A stretch of 21,365 nucleotides of DNA from Pseudomonadota bacterium (GTDB lineage: Bacteria > Myxococcota_A > Polyangia > Polyangiales > Polyangiaceae), in NCBI GenBank assembly GCA_023402175.1, contig JAEXCN010000163.1, positions 1 through 21,365 on the forward strand, written 5' to 3'. The notes under the pieces are model-generated. The model saw nothing but the letters and a program-made list of their open reading frames with translations, was not told the DNA's origin and did no database searches. Below are positions 6,715-13,487 of the stretch, in pieces (the first letter of the stretch is position 1; each line of letters begins with the position of its first letter). Made by a program: the position numbers and the translations under genes.

Positions 6715-6742
6715 CGGAACGGTGGGTTCCGGAGCGGAACCC
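6715..6742. promoter_or_regulatory. Perfect 8-3-8 inverted repeat with a third half-site
   Basis: GGGTTCCG-GAG-CGGAACCC (6724-6742) is a perfect inverted repeat, and an extra CGGAAC at 6715-6720 can pair alternatively with GTTCCG at 6726-6731. It lies between divergent genes (lipoprotein start at 6581, CobW-like start at 6822), 80 bases ahead of the latter. It may be a dimeric regulator's operator with a third half-site, or an RNA hairpin in a transcript leader. No T-run follows, so terminator function is less likely. Confidence 0.4.
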
Positions 6743-6808
6743 TCACATCCTCGCGCAAGGTCCTCGCCTGAATCCAAGGCCAAGGCGGAACGAGCCCGGG
6801 TCGACGGC

Positions 6809-6814
6809 TATACT
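6809..6814 (+). promoter_or_regulatory. -10 hexamer TATACT, apparently leaderless start
   Basis: TATACT stands out in GC-rich DNA and ends 7 bases before ATG 6822. At the usual distance, transcription would begin at or one base before the A of the start codon. No Shine-Dalgarno is present ahead of this ATG, consistent with a leaderless mRNA. No good TTGACA-like -35 is seen at 16-18 bases. Confidence 0.45.
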
Positions 6815-6821
6815 CGGCCCG

Positions 6822-7808
6822 ATGTTTTCGATCGCGCCGGTACCTGTCACGATCGTCACCGGCTTCCTCGGAGCCGGCAAGACGACACTCGTGAATCGCT
6901 GGCTCGCCGATGTTCCGCGCGGCGACGTGGCGGTCATCGTGAACGAGCACGGCGAGGTCGGGATCGACGGCGCGCTGCTCGCTGCGCGCGTACGCACGCT
7001 CGTCGAGATCTCGGGCGGCTGCGTTTGCTGCTCGACACAAGCCGAGCTCGTCCGCGCGCTCGAGGAGCTCGCCTCGGCGCCGTCTCCGCCGAAGCGGATC
7101 CTCGTCGAGACGTCTGGCGCCGCGTCACCGGCCGGGGTCCTCCGCGCGGTGACCGGGCGCGGAGACACGCATGTGCTCGACGGCGTCGTCACCGTCATCG
7201 ACGCGACCGCCCTCGACGACACGCTCGCCGAGCACGATCTCGCGATCGAGCAGGTGGGCTTCGCGGACGTCGTGATCCTCTCGCGTGCGGACCGATGCGC
7301 CCCCGAAGGTCTGGCCCACGCGGAAGACGTGATCGCGATGCACAACGGCGCCGCCTTGGTCGTGACGGCCGCGGCGGGTGAGCTCGAAGATCCGGAGCTC
7401 GCAACGCTGGAAGGCCTGCTCGACCGAAGGCGTGCGGACTTCCGCGCTCGGGCACCGTCCTCGTCGAAGGCAGGGCACGTCTATGAATCGGTCTCCCTCG
7501 TTCTCGAAGGCGATATCGACGGCGAGCGCTTCGCCGACTTCATGGAATCGGACCTCGCGCGCTTCGCGGGGCGCCTTCTCCGGACGAAAGGGATCCTTGC
7601 CGTCGACGGCGTCGCGGAACGCATGATCGTGCAGGGCGTCGCCGATCTCGTCGAGGTGACCTTCGGCGAAGTTTGGGAGAACAAAGCGCGAACGAGCCGC
7701 CTCGTCGTGGTCGGCTTCGGCCTCGATCGCGAGGCCCTCGCAGGCGCGTTCGCCGCGTGTGCCGCCGATCGCGAGACTCGGGCGAACGCCGCGATGCCGT
7801 CGTCTTGA
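6822..7808 (+). CDS. CobW/COG0523 family GTPase, metallochaperone-like
   Basis: The protein has 328 residues, the normal length for COG0523. The N-terminal P-loop is GFLGAGKT (14-21), the family-specific metal-binding CxCC is present as CVCC (67-70) after ISGG, and the Walker-B-like ETSG is at 96-99. The base-recognition motif, usually NKxD, reads SRAD (154-157): Asp is kept but Asn and Lys are not. The C-terminal third (from about residue 220, HVYESVSL...) fits the CobW C-terminal domain. Family members insert metal (zinc, cobalt or other) into client enzymes with GTP hydrolysis in the cytosol; the client cannot be told here, as no metalloenzyme or cobalamin gene lies nearby. It has no Shine-Dalgarno and appears leaderless. 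It ends 36 bases from the convergent secreted-protein gene. Confidence 0.88.
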   Translation: MFSIAPVPVTIVTGFLGAGKTTLVNRWLADVPRGDVAVIVNEHGEVGIDGALLAARVRTLVEISGGCVCCSTQAELVRALEELASAPSPPKRILVETSGAASPAGVLRAVTGRGDTHVLDGVVTVIDATALDDTLAEHDLAIEQVGFADVVILSRADRCAPEGLAHAEDVIAMHNGAALVVTAAAGELEDPELATLEGLLDRRRADFRARAPSSSKAGHVYESVSLVLEGDIDGERFADFMESDLARFAGRLLRTKGILAVDGVAERMIVQGVADLVEVTFGEVWENKARTSRLVVVGFGLDREALAGAFAACAADRETRANAAMPSS

Positions 7809-7844
7809 AGCTGCAGACCGACGACGTCGAGCGCAACGCCCGCA

Positions 7845-9779
7845 TCAGCGACGGCGGCGTCGACGCGCGAGCGCCGACGCGAACAACGCGAGCGTCGCGA
7901 GCGCCGCGCCCGTGGGTGCGGCGACTCCAGGCGCTGCGGTGCTACAGCCACCATCGTCCTCGTCGGGCGGATCCGGCGGCTCACCTGGGCCGGGCGTGCC
8001 ATCGGAGCTCGCATCACCGCCACCGGCGCCTGGCGTGGAGCTGCCATCGCCTAGCGGGCCGCTGTCCGTGTCGACCCCGGCGTCCGAGTCCGTGCCGCCG
8101 TCATCGAGCGCGCCGCTGTCGGTGACCACGCCGGCGTCCGAGTCCGTACCGCCATCATCCGCGCCGCCACCGTCCGCTGCGATGCCGCCATCACCCGCGC
8201 CGGCGTCGCTACCTCCAGAGGAATCCACGCGGAAGACGACGTTATTGAGGAGCTTGTACCAGGACCCGCCGGCATGGACCATCTTGCCGCGCTTCAATCC
8301 GATGTTGAGCGCCTTCGCCGGCGCCGCCGCCGAGCTGATGTTCCAGCTGCCATCGTCATAGACGATCTCGCCGGCTGCGTTGACCGCGACGATCCCTTTC
8401 ACGCTGTTCGACGGTCCTGCGAGAGCGTCGACGTTCGTCGGAGAATACGTGCGCGCCGTCAGACCGCTGCCGACTAGCTTCGTGTAGGCCACCCATCCAT
8501 CGTTTGCGCGGTAGTCGACGAAATACCGCGCACTGGCGTAGCTGCTTGTGTAGTCATCCAGTTGCGGGCCGTTGTACATCTCGATCGCGCGGCGGCCGGA
8601 CGAGAGCGCGTGCTTTTGCCAGACGACTCTCGCGCCGTCGACGACGGGCTGCCAGCCATTGAACAACGGAAGCGTCGTGTCCACGCCATCCGGAGACACC
8701 GCGTGGATGTTGAAGCTCCCTTCCTGGTGATAGTCGGAGTAGACGATGTTCCCGGCGGCATCGACGTCGCACATCGGGTCGTCCTGATCGACGAGGGTGC
8801 CGTCCGGTGTGAAGGTGCTGACTGCACCCGTTGCGAGGTTCTCGCGTATGACCTTGTTCTGCGAAAGCCAGACCGCCCAATCACCGCGTGCACGGAAGCG
8901 ACCCATTCCGCTTCGTGCCGTAAAGACGCCATTGATGAAGTCGCCTCCCTGCCAGATGGCGCCCGTCGAGGAGAGATGGCCCTGGCTGGTCGTCCCGGGA
9001 GCGACAACCGCGGTCGCGCCTGAAGCGCGGTTCTTGATCGCGATTCCGCTCGTGCCGGCGAACAAGATCCGCGTCGCGTCGAGATCGAGCACGGTTCCAG
9101 AAAGCTCGTCCACGGCGACGAGGTTGGGGCTGGTCTCGGCGATGACGGTGCGGGTGACCACGGTCTTCAGCCCCGCAGTGTCAGTCGCGGTGAATCGGAG
9201 TTTTATCTCGCCCGCAGGCAGGCCGACGACCTGATCCATCGTCGCCGCGGTAGTCGACGCGAGAGGCGACCACGTACACGCTGCACTCGGACACATCTCG
9301 ACGGCGATGGACGCGCAGCCGTAGATATCCGTGTCCGTACACGAGGCCTCCAAGCGAATCGTCGGGTACGCGACCGCGCCGTCCGGCGTCGCGACGGTCA
9401 GCTGGGGCGGGTCATCGCGCGTGACCGGAATGCTGACAGTGGCCGTGTCGCCGGTGATGTCCGACGCCGAGATGGCAAGCGTCGTCGGTCCGAACGGAAT
9501 CGGCGCGACGGGGATGGCCGTGGACCAGGAAGCGCCGCTCGTGGAGAGAGCCTTCGAGGTCCCTCCGATCTGCGCGGTCACGGACGTGATCACGAACGGA
9601 GAGGAGATCTCCGCTGAGACCCAGAGCTCACCGTTCGAGTCACCGTAGACGAAGCTGTTCGCCTGCGGCATCACGATCTTGACGGTCGGCGCGGCCCACG
9701 CTGCGCGTGCGTGGAGCAGCGCCACGCCGATGATCGGCATGAGCCGAGCGGCCCGCCGGACGGTTTTGATCATCCCCAT
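7845..9779 (-). CDS. Secreted Ig-like/beta-propeller protein with MYXO-CTERM-type tail
   Basis: The protein has 644 residues. A signal peptide (Arg-rich start, MPIIGVALLHARAAWA, cleavage near residue 30) is followed by two Ig-like stretches (about 31-125 and 126-215: PTVKIVMPQANSFVYGDS, then QLTVATPDGAVAYPTI) with a Cys pair motif in the second. A long beta region (about 216-545) has TolB/propeller-like strands such as AGNIVYSDYH, ARVVWQKH and GWVAYTKL. A linker of about 90 residues rich in Asp, Gly, Ser and Pro follows, then GCSTAAPG, a hydrophobic stretch and six arginines. This tail has the layout of the MYXO-CTERM signal, whose Cys is processed for outer-surface display in myxobacteria. 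The start is ATG 9779 (AAGG nine bases upstream); ATG 9773 is also possible. Single gene, flanked by a convergent gene on one side. Likely surface binding or structural role; no catalytic motif seen. Confidence 0.82.
   Translation of the reverse strand: MGMIKTVRRAARLMPIIGVALLHARAAWAAPTVKIVMPQANSFVYGDSNGELWVSAEISSPFVITSVTAQIGGTSKALSTSGASWSTAIPVAPIPFGPTTLAISASDITGDTATVSIPVTRDDPPQLTVATPDGAVAYPTIRLEASCTDTDIYGCASIAVEMCPSAACTWSPLASTTAATMDQVVGLPAGEIKLRFTATDTAGLKTVVTRTVIAETSPNLVAVDELSGTVLDLDATRILFAGTSGIAIKNRASGATAVVAPGTTSQGHLSSTGAIWQGGDFINGVFTARSGMGRFRARGDWAVWLSQNKVIRENLATGAVSTFTPDGTLVDQDDPMCDVDAAGNIVYSDYHQEGSFNIHAVSPDGVDTTLPLFNGWQPVVDGARVVWQKHALSSGRRAIEMYNGPQLDDYTSSYASARYFVDYRANDGWVAYTKLVGSGLTARTYSPTNVDALAGPSNSVKGIVAVNAAGEIVYDDGSWNISSAAAPAKALNIGLKRGKMVHAGGSWYKLLNNVVFRVDSSGGSDAGAGDGGIAADGGGADDGGTDSDAGVVTDSGALDDGGTDSDAGVDTDSGPLGDGSSTPGAGGGDASSDGTPGPGEPPDPPDEDDGGCSTAAPGVAAPTGAALATLALFASALARRRRRR
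8053..8160 (-). repeat. Two tandem 54-bp units in the Asp/Gly linker
   Basis: Units 8053-8106 and 8107-8160 are nearly identical and encode the 18-residue repeat DDGGTDSDAG(V)xTDSGxL twice. Being 18 codons long, gain or loss of units keeps the frame, so linker length can vary between strains without breaking the surface-anchoring tail. Confidence 0.8.
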
Positions 9780-9868
9780 GGAACAGAACCTTAACGGTGC
9801 GCCGCGACGGACGCCAGCCATGGGGCGTCCGGCCAGACCGGGAACGACCTGCGAGCGCGAGCAGCGGA

Positions 9869-10495
9869 TCAGGCCTTCGCCGTGGCGGGCCATGGCTCGG
9901 CCCACGCCGGGATGCTCGCCAGACCGTCGAGCCAGCGCACCACGTTGCGGAACTTGTCGAGCGGCATCTCCGACTCTCGCCAGTACGCCGCCATCGACGC
10001 GAGGCTGAAGTCCGCAATCGTGAGCCGGCCGCACGTCACGAATGCTCGGTCCGCCAGATGTCCGTCCAGCACGCTCGCGTACTTCTCGAGCGGCGCGACC
10101 TTCGACGTCAACGATGCCCTGTCCGGCGGGCCGCCCGCGAACGTGGCCTTGACGATGTGCTCGAAGTAGAAGGGCGCGACGGCAGACGCCCAGTGCGAGT
10201 CGTTCCACGCGAGCCAACGCAGCACTTCGACCTGCTCGCGGGGCGCGTGCGCCGGCCACATGTCCGAGCCCTTCTCGATGCAGAGGTAGGCCATGATCGC
10301 CGACGACTCCCAGAGCACGATGTCGCCGTCCACGAGGGTCGGCGCTTTCATGTTCGGGTTCAGCGCGGCGTAGGCCGACGTCTTCAGCTCACCGGCGAGC
10401 AGATCCATCTCCACGAGCTCGGCGTCGATGCCGAGATGCTTCACGAGAGCCAGCACCCTCCGCGGCGCCTGCGCCTTGATCCAGAAGATCTTCAT
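9869..10495 (-). CDS. Glutathione S-transferase family protein
   Basis: The 208-residue size fits a cytosolic GST. The thioredoxin-like N-terminal domain has the cis-proline segment NPNMKAPTL (46-54, P52) and the glutathione gamma-glutamyl site WESSAIMAYL (62-71, E63-S64). The helical C-terminal domain contains LTIADFSLASMAAYW, the N-capping box/hydrophobic staple of GSTs. At the usual catalytic position near residues 7-11 the sequence is KAQAPRRV, without the Ser, Cys or Tyr expected, so classical thiolate activation is doubtful. The start is ATG 10495 with GGAGG six bases upstream; a longer frame adds 19 residues without domain character. It is divergent from the adjacent TetR gene, the usual arrangement for a repressor and its target. 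Likely role: conjugation of or protection against electrophiles (family knowledge). Confidence 0.88.
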   Translation of the reverse strand: MKIFWIKAQAPRRVLALVKHLGIDAELVEMDLLAGELKTSAYAALNPNMKAPTLVDGDIVLWESSAIMAYLCIEKGSDMWPAHAPREQVEVLRWLAWNDSHWASAVAPFYFEHIVKATFAGGPPDRASLTSKVAPLEKYASVLDGHLADRAFVTCGRLTIADFSLASMAAYWRESEMPLDKFRNVVRWLDGLASIPAWAEPWPATAKA

Positions 10496-10555
10496 GTCGG
10501 TCCTCCAGCCCGCGACGTCGGTTCGCGGAGACGGCAGCATGCCGCTCGACAATTT

Positions 10556-10569
10556 ATGTTCAAGAACAT
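10556..10569. promoter_or_regulatory. Candidate TetR operator, ATGTTC-AA-GAACAT
   Basis: This perfect 6-2-6 inverted repeat lies in an AT-rich island of the 116-bp space between the divergent GST and TetR-family genes. A possible -10 for the regulator gene (TATCT in the TGCTATCT context, around 10581-10588) would place the repeat over its -35. Placement and symmetry fit autoregulation plus control of the GST gene; binding is inferred. Confidence 0.5.
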
Positions 10570-10611
10570 CTTCTGACGTTTGCTATCTCGACTCTGAGGA
10601 GGCGATGCCGC

Positions 10612-11244
10612 ATGCCTTACACTCCCGAGCACAAGGCGCGTACGCGCGAACGGATCGTCCAGGCCGCACGGCGCCTCTTCAATCGGTTCGGGTTCGAGCA
10701 GGTCTCGATCGATCAGATCATGGCAGGCGCCGGGCTGACGCGCGGCGGGTTCTACAATCACTTCGAGAGCAAGGAGCAGCTCTACGCCGCGGCGGTCGCG
10801 AGCTACGAGACGTGCAACGGGTTCCTCGACAGGGTCACGAACAACGATCCGCCGATCCGCGATCCACGCACGATGGCGCGGATGATGATCGACGTCTATC
10901 TGAGCGACGAGGTGCTCCGGAACGTAGACCTTCACTGCCCGCTCTATGCGCTGCCATCGGACGTCTCGCGCGCGGGGGCACCGTCACGGCGCGCCTACAC
11001 GGGACTCATCCGGAGCATGCTGCACATCTTTCGCTCGGCGCTCGGGAACGCTCGCGATGCCGAGCGACGCGCGCAGACCATCGTTTCGCTCTGCGTCGGG
11101 GGCATGGTCCTCGCCCGGACGACGAACGATCCCGATCTGCGCAAATCCCTCCGCGCGGCCTCACGACTGCAGGCGCTGGCACTGCTGGAGACAAACGAAG
11201 ACGACCGATCGTCGTCCATCCGTCGCGCATCTCGACACGTGTAA
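10612..11244 (+). CDS. TetR-family transcriptional regulator
   Basis: The protein has 210 residues. The N-terminal three-helix DNA-binding domain spans about residues 12-58: RERIVQAARRLFNRFGFEQV, then SIDQIMAGAGLTRGGFYNHF, then ESKEQLYAAAV, the classic TetR signature. The C-terminal ligand/dimer domain (about 75-195) is helical with a CPLYALPSDVSR segment resembling those of TetR proteins that control redox or detoxification genes, but the ligand cannot be told. ATG 10612 is preceded by GAGGAGG at nine bases. It is divergent from the GST gene with a symmetric site between, so it probably represses both. A UUCG hairpin follows the stop. Confidence 0.92.
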   Translation: MPYTPEHKARTRERIVQAARRLFNRFGFEQVSIDQIMAGAGLTRGGFYNHFESKEQLYAAAVASYETCNGFLDRVTNNDPPIRDPRTMARMMIDVYLSDEVLRNVDLHCPLYALPSDVSRAGAPSRRAYTGLIRSMLHIFRSALGNARDAERRAQTIVSLCVGGMVLARTTNDPDLRKSLRAASRLQALALLETNEDDRSSSIRRASRHV

Positions 11245-11248
11245 CGGA

Positions 11249-11264
11249 GCGTCGTTCGCGACGC
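11249..11264. terminator. GCGTCG-TTCG-CGACGC hairpin between convergent genes
   Basis: A perfect 6-bp stem closed by a TTCG tetraloop begins four bases after the TAA of the TetR gene. The convergent methyltransferase-like gene ends about 60 bases on. There is no T-run, but hairpins of this kind commonly close transcripts in high-GC bacteria. Confidence 0.45.
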
Positions 11265-11322
11265 CTCCCCCAACCATGCCCCGCATGCGGCTACCTCGTG
11301 GCAGCCATCGATGCGTGTTCGC

Positions 11323-12000
11323 TCAGTGTCGCGCTCGCGCCTTCGGCTTCTTGCCGAGGAAGATCACGTGCGATGCGCGGCTGCCTTTGCGGGCGGGGAC
11401 ACGGAGCACTTCGGAATCGAACCCGAAGCGCGCGAGGCGTGCGGCGTACTTCGCGCTCGGTCCCGCCGACCAGACGGCGAGCACTCCCCCGGGCGAGAGC
11501 GCGTCCCAGCACGCTCGGGTGCCGACGTCGCCGTAGAGACGTTGATTCTCCGTCTGGGAGAGCGCCTGCGGTCCGTTGTCGACGTCGAGAAGAATGACGT
11601 CGAACCTCACCTTCGGCCGCGCGATGACGTCGAACGCGTCACCGATGACGACGTCGCATCGCGGATCGTCGAGCGCGCCGGCGTTGAGATGGCGGAACAG
11701 CCTGCGGTTCCAGTCGACGAGCTCCGGGACGAGCTCCGCGACCGTGACATGGGCGCTCGCCGGCAGGAGGTCGAGCGTGGCGCGCAATGTGTACCCGAGG
11801 CCGAGGCCTCCGACGAGGACGCGCCGTGGCGCTTCGACCCGCTCGATCGCGCGCTCCGCCAGGAAGATCTCCGACTGGTGGACGCGCGTCGACATGAGCA
11901 TATGCCCGTCGACCCGAACGGCCCAGTCGGCGCCGTGGCGAGCGAGGACGAACTCGCTGCTTCCGACCCGCGCGGTCTCGACCGTTTCCCACTTCAGCAT
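11323..12000 (-). CDS. Spermidine-synthase-like SAM-fold protein
   Basis: The protein has 225 residues. The Rossmann-like methyltransferase fold is shown by motif I VLVGGLGLGY (61-70), an acidic E89 after beta-2 (HVTVAELVPEL), GDAF (120-123) and FDVILLDVDNGP (133-144). The order and spacing resemble spermidine synthase relatives (PF01564-like), but the GGGDG of true polyamine synthases is GGLGLG and the usual catalytic D-[SA]-[TS]-D-P is DVDNGP, so propylamine transfer is unlikely and a methyltransferase of unknown target is a better description. The start is ATG 12000 with AGGAGG nine bases upstream. The C-terminal tail is Lys/Arg-rich (GKKPKARARH). Divergent from the sigma factor gene, convergent with the TetR gene; no operon partner. 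Confidence 0.8.
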   Translation of the reverse strand: MLKWETVETARVGSSEFVLARHGADWAVRVDGHMLMSTRVHQSEIFLAERAIERVEAPRRVLVGGLGLGYTLRATLDLLPASAHVTVAELVPELVDWNRRLFRHLNAGALDDPRCDVVIGDAFDVIARPKVRFDVILLDVDNGPQALSQTENQRLYGDVGTRACWDALSPGGVLAVWSAGPSAKYAARLARFGFDSEVLRVPARKGSRASHVIFLGKKPKARARH

Positions 12001-12096
12001 CGAAGATGGCCTCCTCTAACACGCGCGACCAGCCGTCCGTCCAGATGTCGCCGTCACCGGCAAACGCACGGCGGGCTCTCCTTCCCACCATTTTCG

Positions 12097-12126
12097 TTGA
12101 CGACCTACCCGATCCCGCAACACTAG
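12097..12126 (+). promoter_or_regulatory. Weak promoter candidate for the sigma factor gene
   Basis: TTGACG (12097-12102) matches a housekeeping -35 at five of six bases. CACTAG lies 18 bases further on as a poor -10, six bases from the GTG start, which would again give a leaderless message. No GGAAC-type ECF -35 is seen, so autoregulation by the encoded sigma is not supported by this stretch. Confidence 0.25.
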
Positions 12127-12132
12127 GCGTAC

Positions 12133-12726
12133 GTGCACGTCGTCGCACGTGCCTTGTTTTCGCGTCCGCCAGGCGGGCGTGCCGAGTCGGGCACGAGCGG
12201 GAATGGGGCCGATTTCCTCGAGGTCTACGAGCAGTACTTCCCGCTGGTCTGGCGGTGGGCGGCTCGTCTCGGCGTGCCCCAGCACAGCCTGGACGACGTC
12301 GTGCAGGAAGTGTTTCTCACGCTCTACGGACGTCTCGACGGTTTCGAGGGCCGGTCGTCACTGAAGAGCTGGGTCTTCGGCGTCACGTTCGGCGTCGTCC
12401 GAAACTTCCGGCGGCGTCGAAGCAGCGCTCCTGCAGGCAACGAGGACGTCGAGGTCGATACTATCGCCGCCGAAGGAGTGCATCCCGAGGCGGCCGCCAC
12501 GCAGAACGAGTCCATCTCGCTCCTGCAGGCGATTCTCGACAGCCTCGATGACGACAAGCGCGAGGTGTTCGTCATGGCCGAGCTCGAAGGGCTCAACGCC
12601 ACCGAGATCGGTCATCTGCTGGGGGTCAGTAGCAACACGGCGGCCTCACGCCTCCGGCACGCGCGCGAGGAGGTGCGCGCCGCGTGGGAGCGCGCGAAGG
12701 CAAGGGACGCCTGGAGGTTACGATGA
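12133..12726 (+). CDS. ECF-type RNA polymerase sigma factor
   Basis: The protein has 197 residues, normal for an extracytoplasmic-function sigma factor. Region 2 spans about 28-95 (FLEVYEQYFPLVWRWAARLG, then DDVVQEVFLTLYGRLDGF, then LKSWVFGVTFGVVRNFRRRR) and region 4 about 128-185 (LLQAILDSLDDDKREVFVMA, EGLNATEIGHLLGVSSNTAA, SRLRHAREEV). It directs polymerase to a special promoter set and is normally held by a membrane partner. Its TGA overlaps the ATG of the next gene (ATGA at 12723-12726), proving coupling. The start is taken as GTG 12133; the first ~25 residues are not conserved-looking, so a later start is possible. Cognate promoters are not identified. Confidence 0.93.
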   Translation: MHVVARALFSRPPGGRAESGTSGNGADFLEVYEQYFPLVWRWAARLGVPQHSLDDVVQEVFLTLYGRLDGFEGRSSLKSWVFGVTFGVVRNFRRRRSSAPAGNEDVEVDTIAAEGVHPEAAATQNESISLLQAILDSLDDDKREVFVMAELEGLNATEIGHLLGVSSNTAASRLRHAREEVRAAWERAKARDAWRLR

Positions 12727-13487
12727 GCGCCGACGACGAGTTCGAGCAGTTCCTTCGATCGGCAGACGCCATCGGCGAACCGACGGTGGACGATGCACTC
12801 CGCGTGAAGGCGCGGTTGGGCGCGAATGTCTCGTGGAGACGCGACGTGCCGGCCCCGATGGCGAGCGCGCTCCGGACACCTGGCCTCGTCAGTGGCGTCT
12901 CGCGTTTCGGGCTCCGCTCGCGCTTCGTCAAGCTCGCAGCGCTCGCGATCGTGGTCGCGGGGCTTTCGGCAACGACGCATTCGATGGTCGGTTCGCCCGG
13001 CGGGACAACCGGACCGACCGTCGGTGCGCGGAACGGCGGCGCGAGCGCAATGCCGTCGGCGGCGGCTGGCAACGACCCACAAGGCGACCCGGGGACGGCC
13101 CCGAGCGAGGAGCGAAATATCGCCCCGATACCGGTCCCCACGATTGACGATCCCGCGAAGTTGCCCGCGGCACGTCCGGCACCGTCACCCGCGAAGAAGA
13201 TACGCCGCTCCGGCACGCTCGACGCCGAAGTGGCCCTTCTCGCCGAAACGAACGCGGCGCTTCAATCGAAAGAACCGTCTCTCGCGCTTGCTCTCGTCGA
13301 CAGGCACGCGCGCGAGTTCCCGCGCGGTGTACTCGGTCCCGAGTTCGAGGCTCAACGTGTTCTGGCGCTCGCGGCGCTCGGCCGGAGCGCCGAGGCATGC
13401 GCTCTCGCTGCGCGCTTTCTCTCCGCCTACCCCAGCTCTCCGCTCGCCCCCGAGGTGCGCTCGTCATGCAACGAATCCGACCGCTGA
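12723..13487 (+). CDS. Anti-sigma-like membrane protein with TPR-like C-terminus
   Basis: The protein has 254 residues. An acidic N-terminal cytosolic segment (1-65) is followed by one transmembrane stretch at about 67-83 (FVKLAALAIVVAGLSAT), a Gly/Ala/Pro-rich linker (about 90-160), and a helical TPR-like region (about 165-248: LDAEVALLAETNAALQSKEP ... LALAALGRSAEACALAARFL) facing the periplasm. This layout, directly after and overlapping an ECF sigma gene, is the usual one of myxobacterial anti-sigma-type partners. No zinc-binding HxxxCxxC motif is present in the N-terminal part, so it is not a classical ZAS protein. Ribosome site GGAGGTTA lies just ahead of ATG 12723. Its last 22 bases overlap the start of the next gene. 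Confidence 0.82.
   Translation: MSADDEFEQFLRSADAIGEPTVDDALRVKARLGANVSWRRDVPAPMASALRTPGLVSGVSRFGLRSRFVKLAALAIVVAGLSATTHSMVGSPGGTTGPTVGARNGGASAMPSAAAGNDPQGDPGTAPSEERNIAPIPVPTIDDPAKLPAARPAPSPAKKIRRSGTLDAEVALLAETNAALQSKEPSLALALVDRHAREFPRGVLGPEFEAQRVLALAALGRSAEACALAARFLSAYPSSPLAPEVRSSCNESDR

Noticed and set aside
6582..7040. Extension of the lipoprotein frame upstream, with an SCFSCKG motif
   Set aside because: The lipobox signal peptide and the ribosome site place the start at 6581; the extension runs into the CobW gene and a single CxxC is not enough for a zinc domain.
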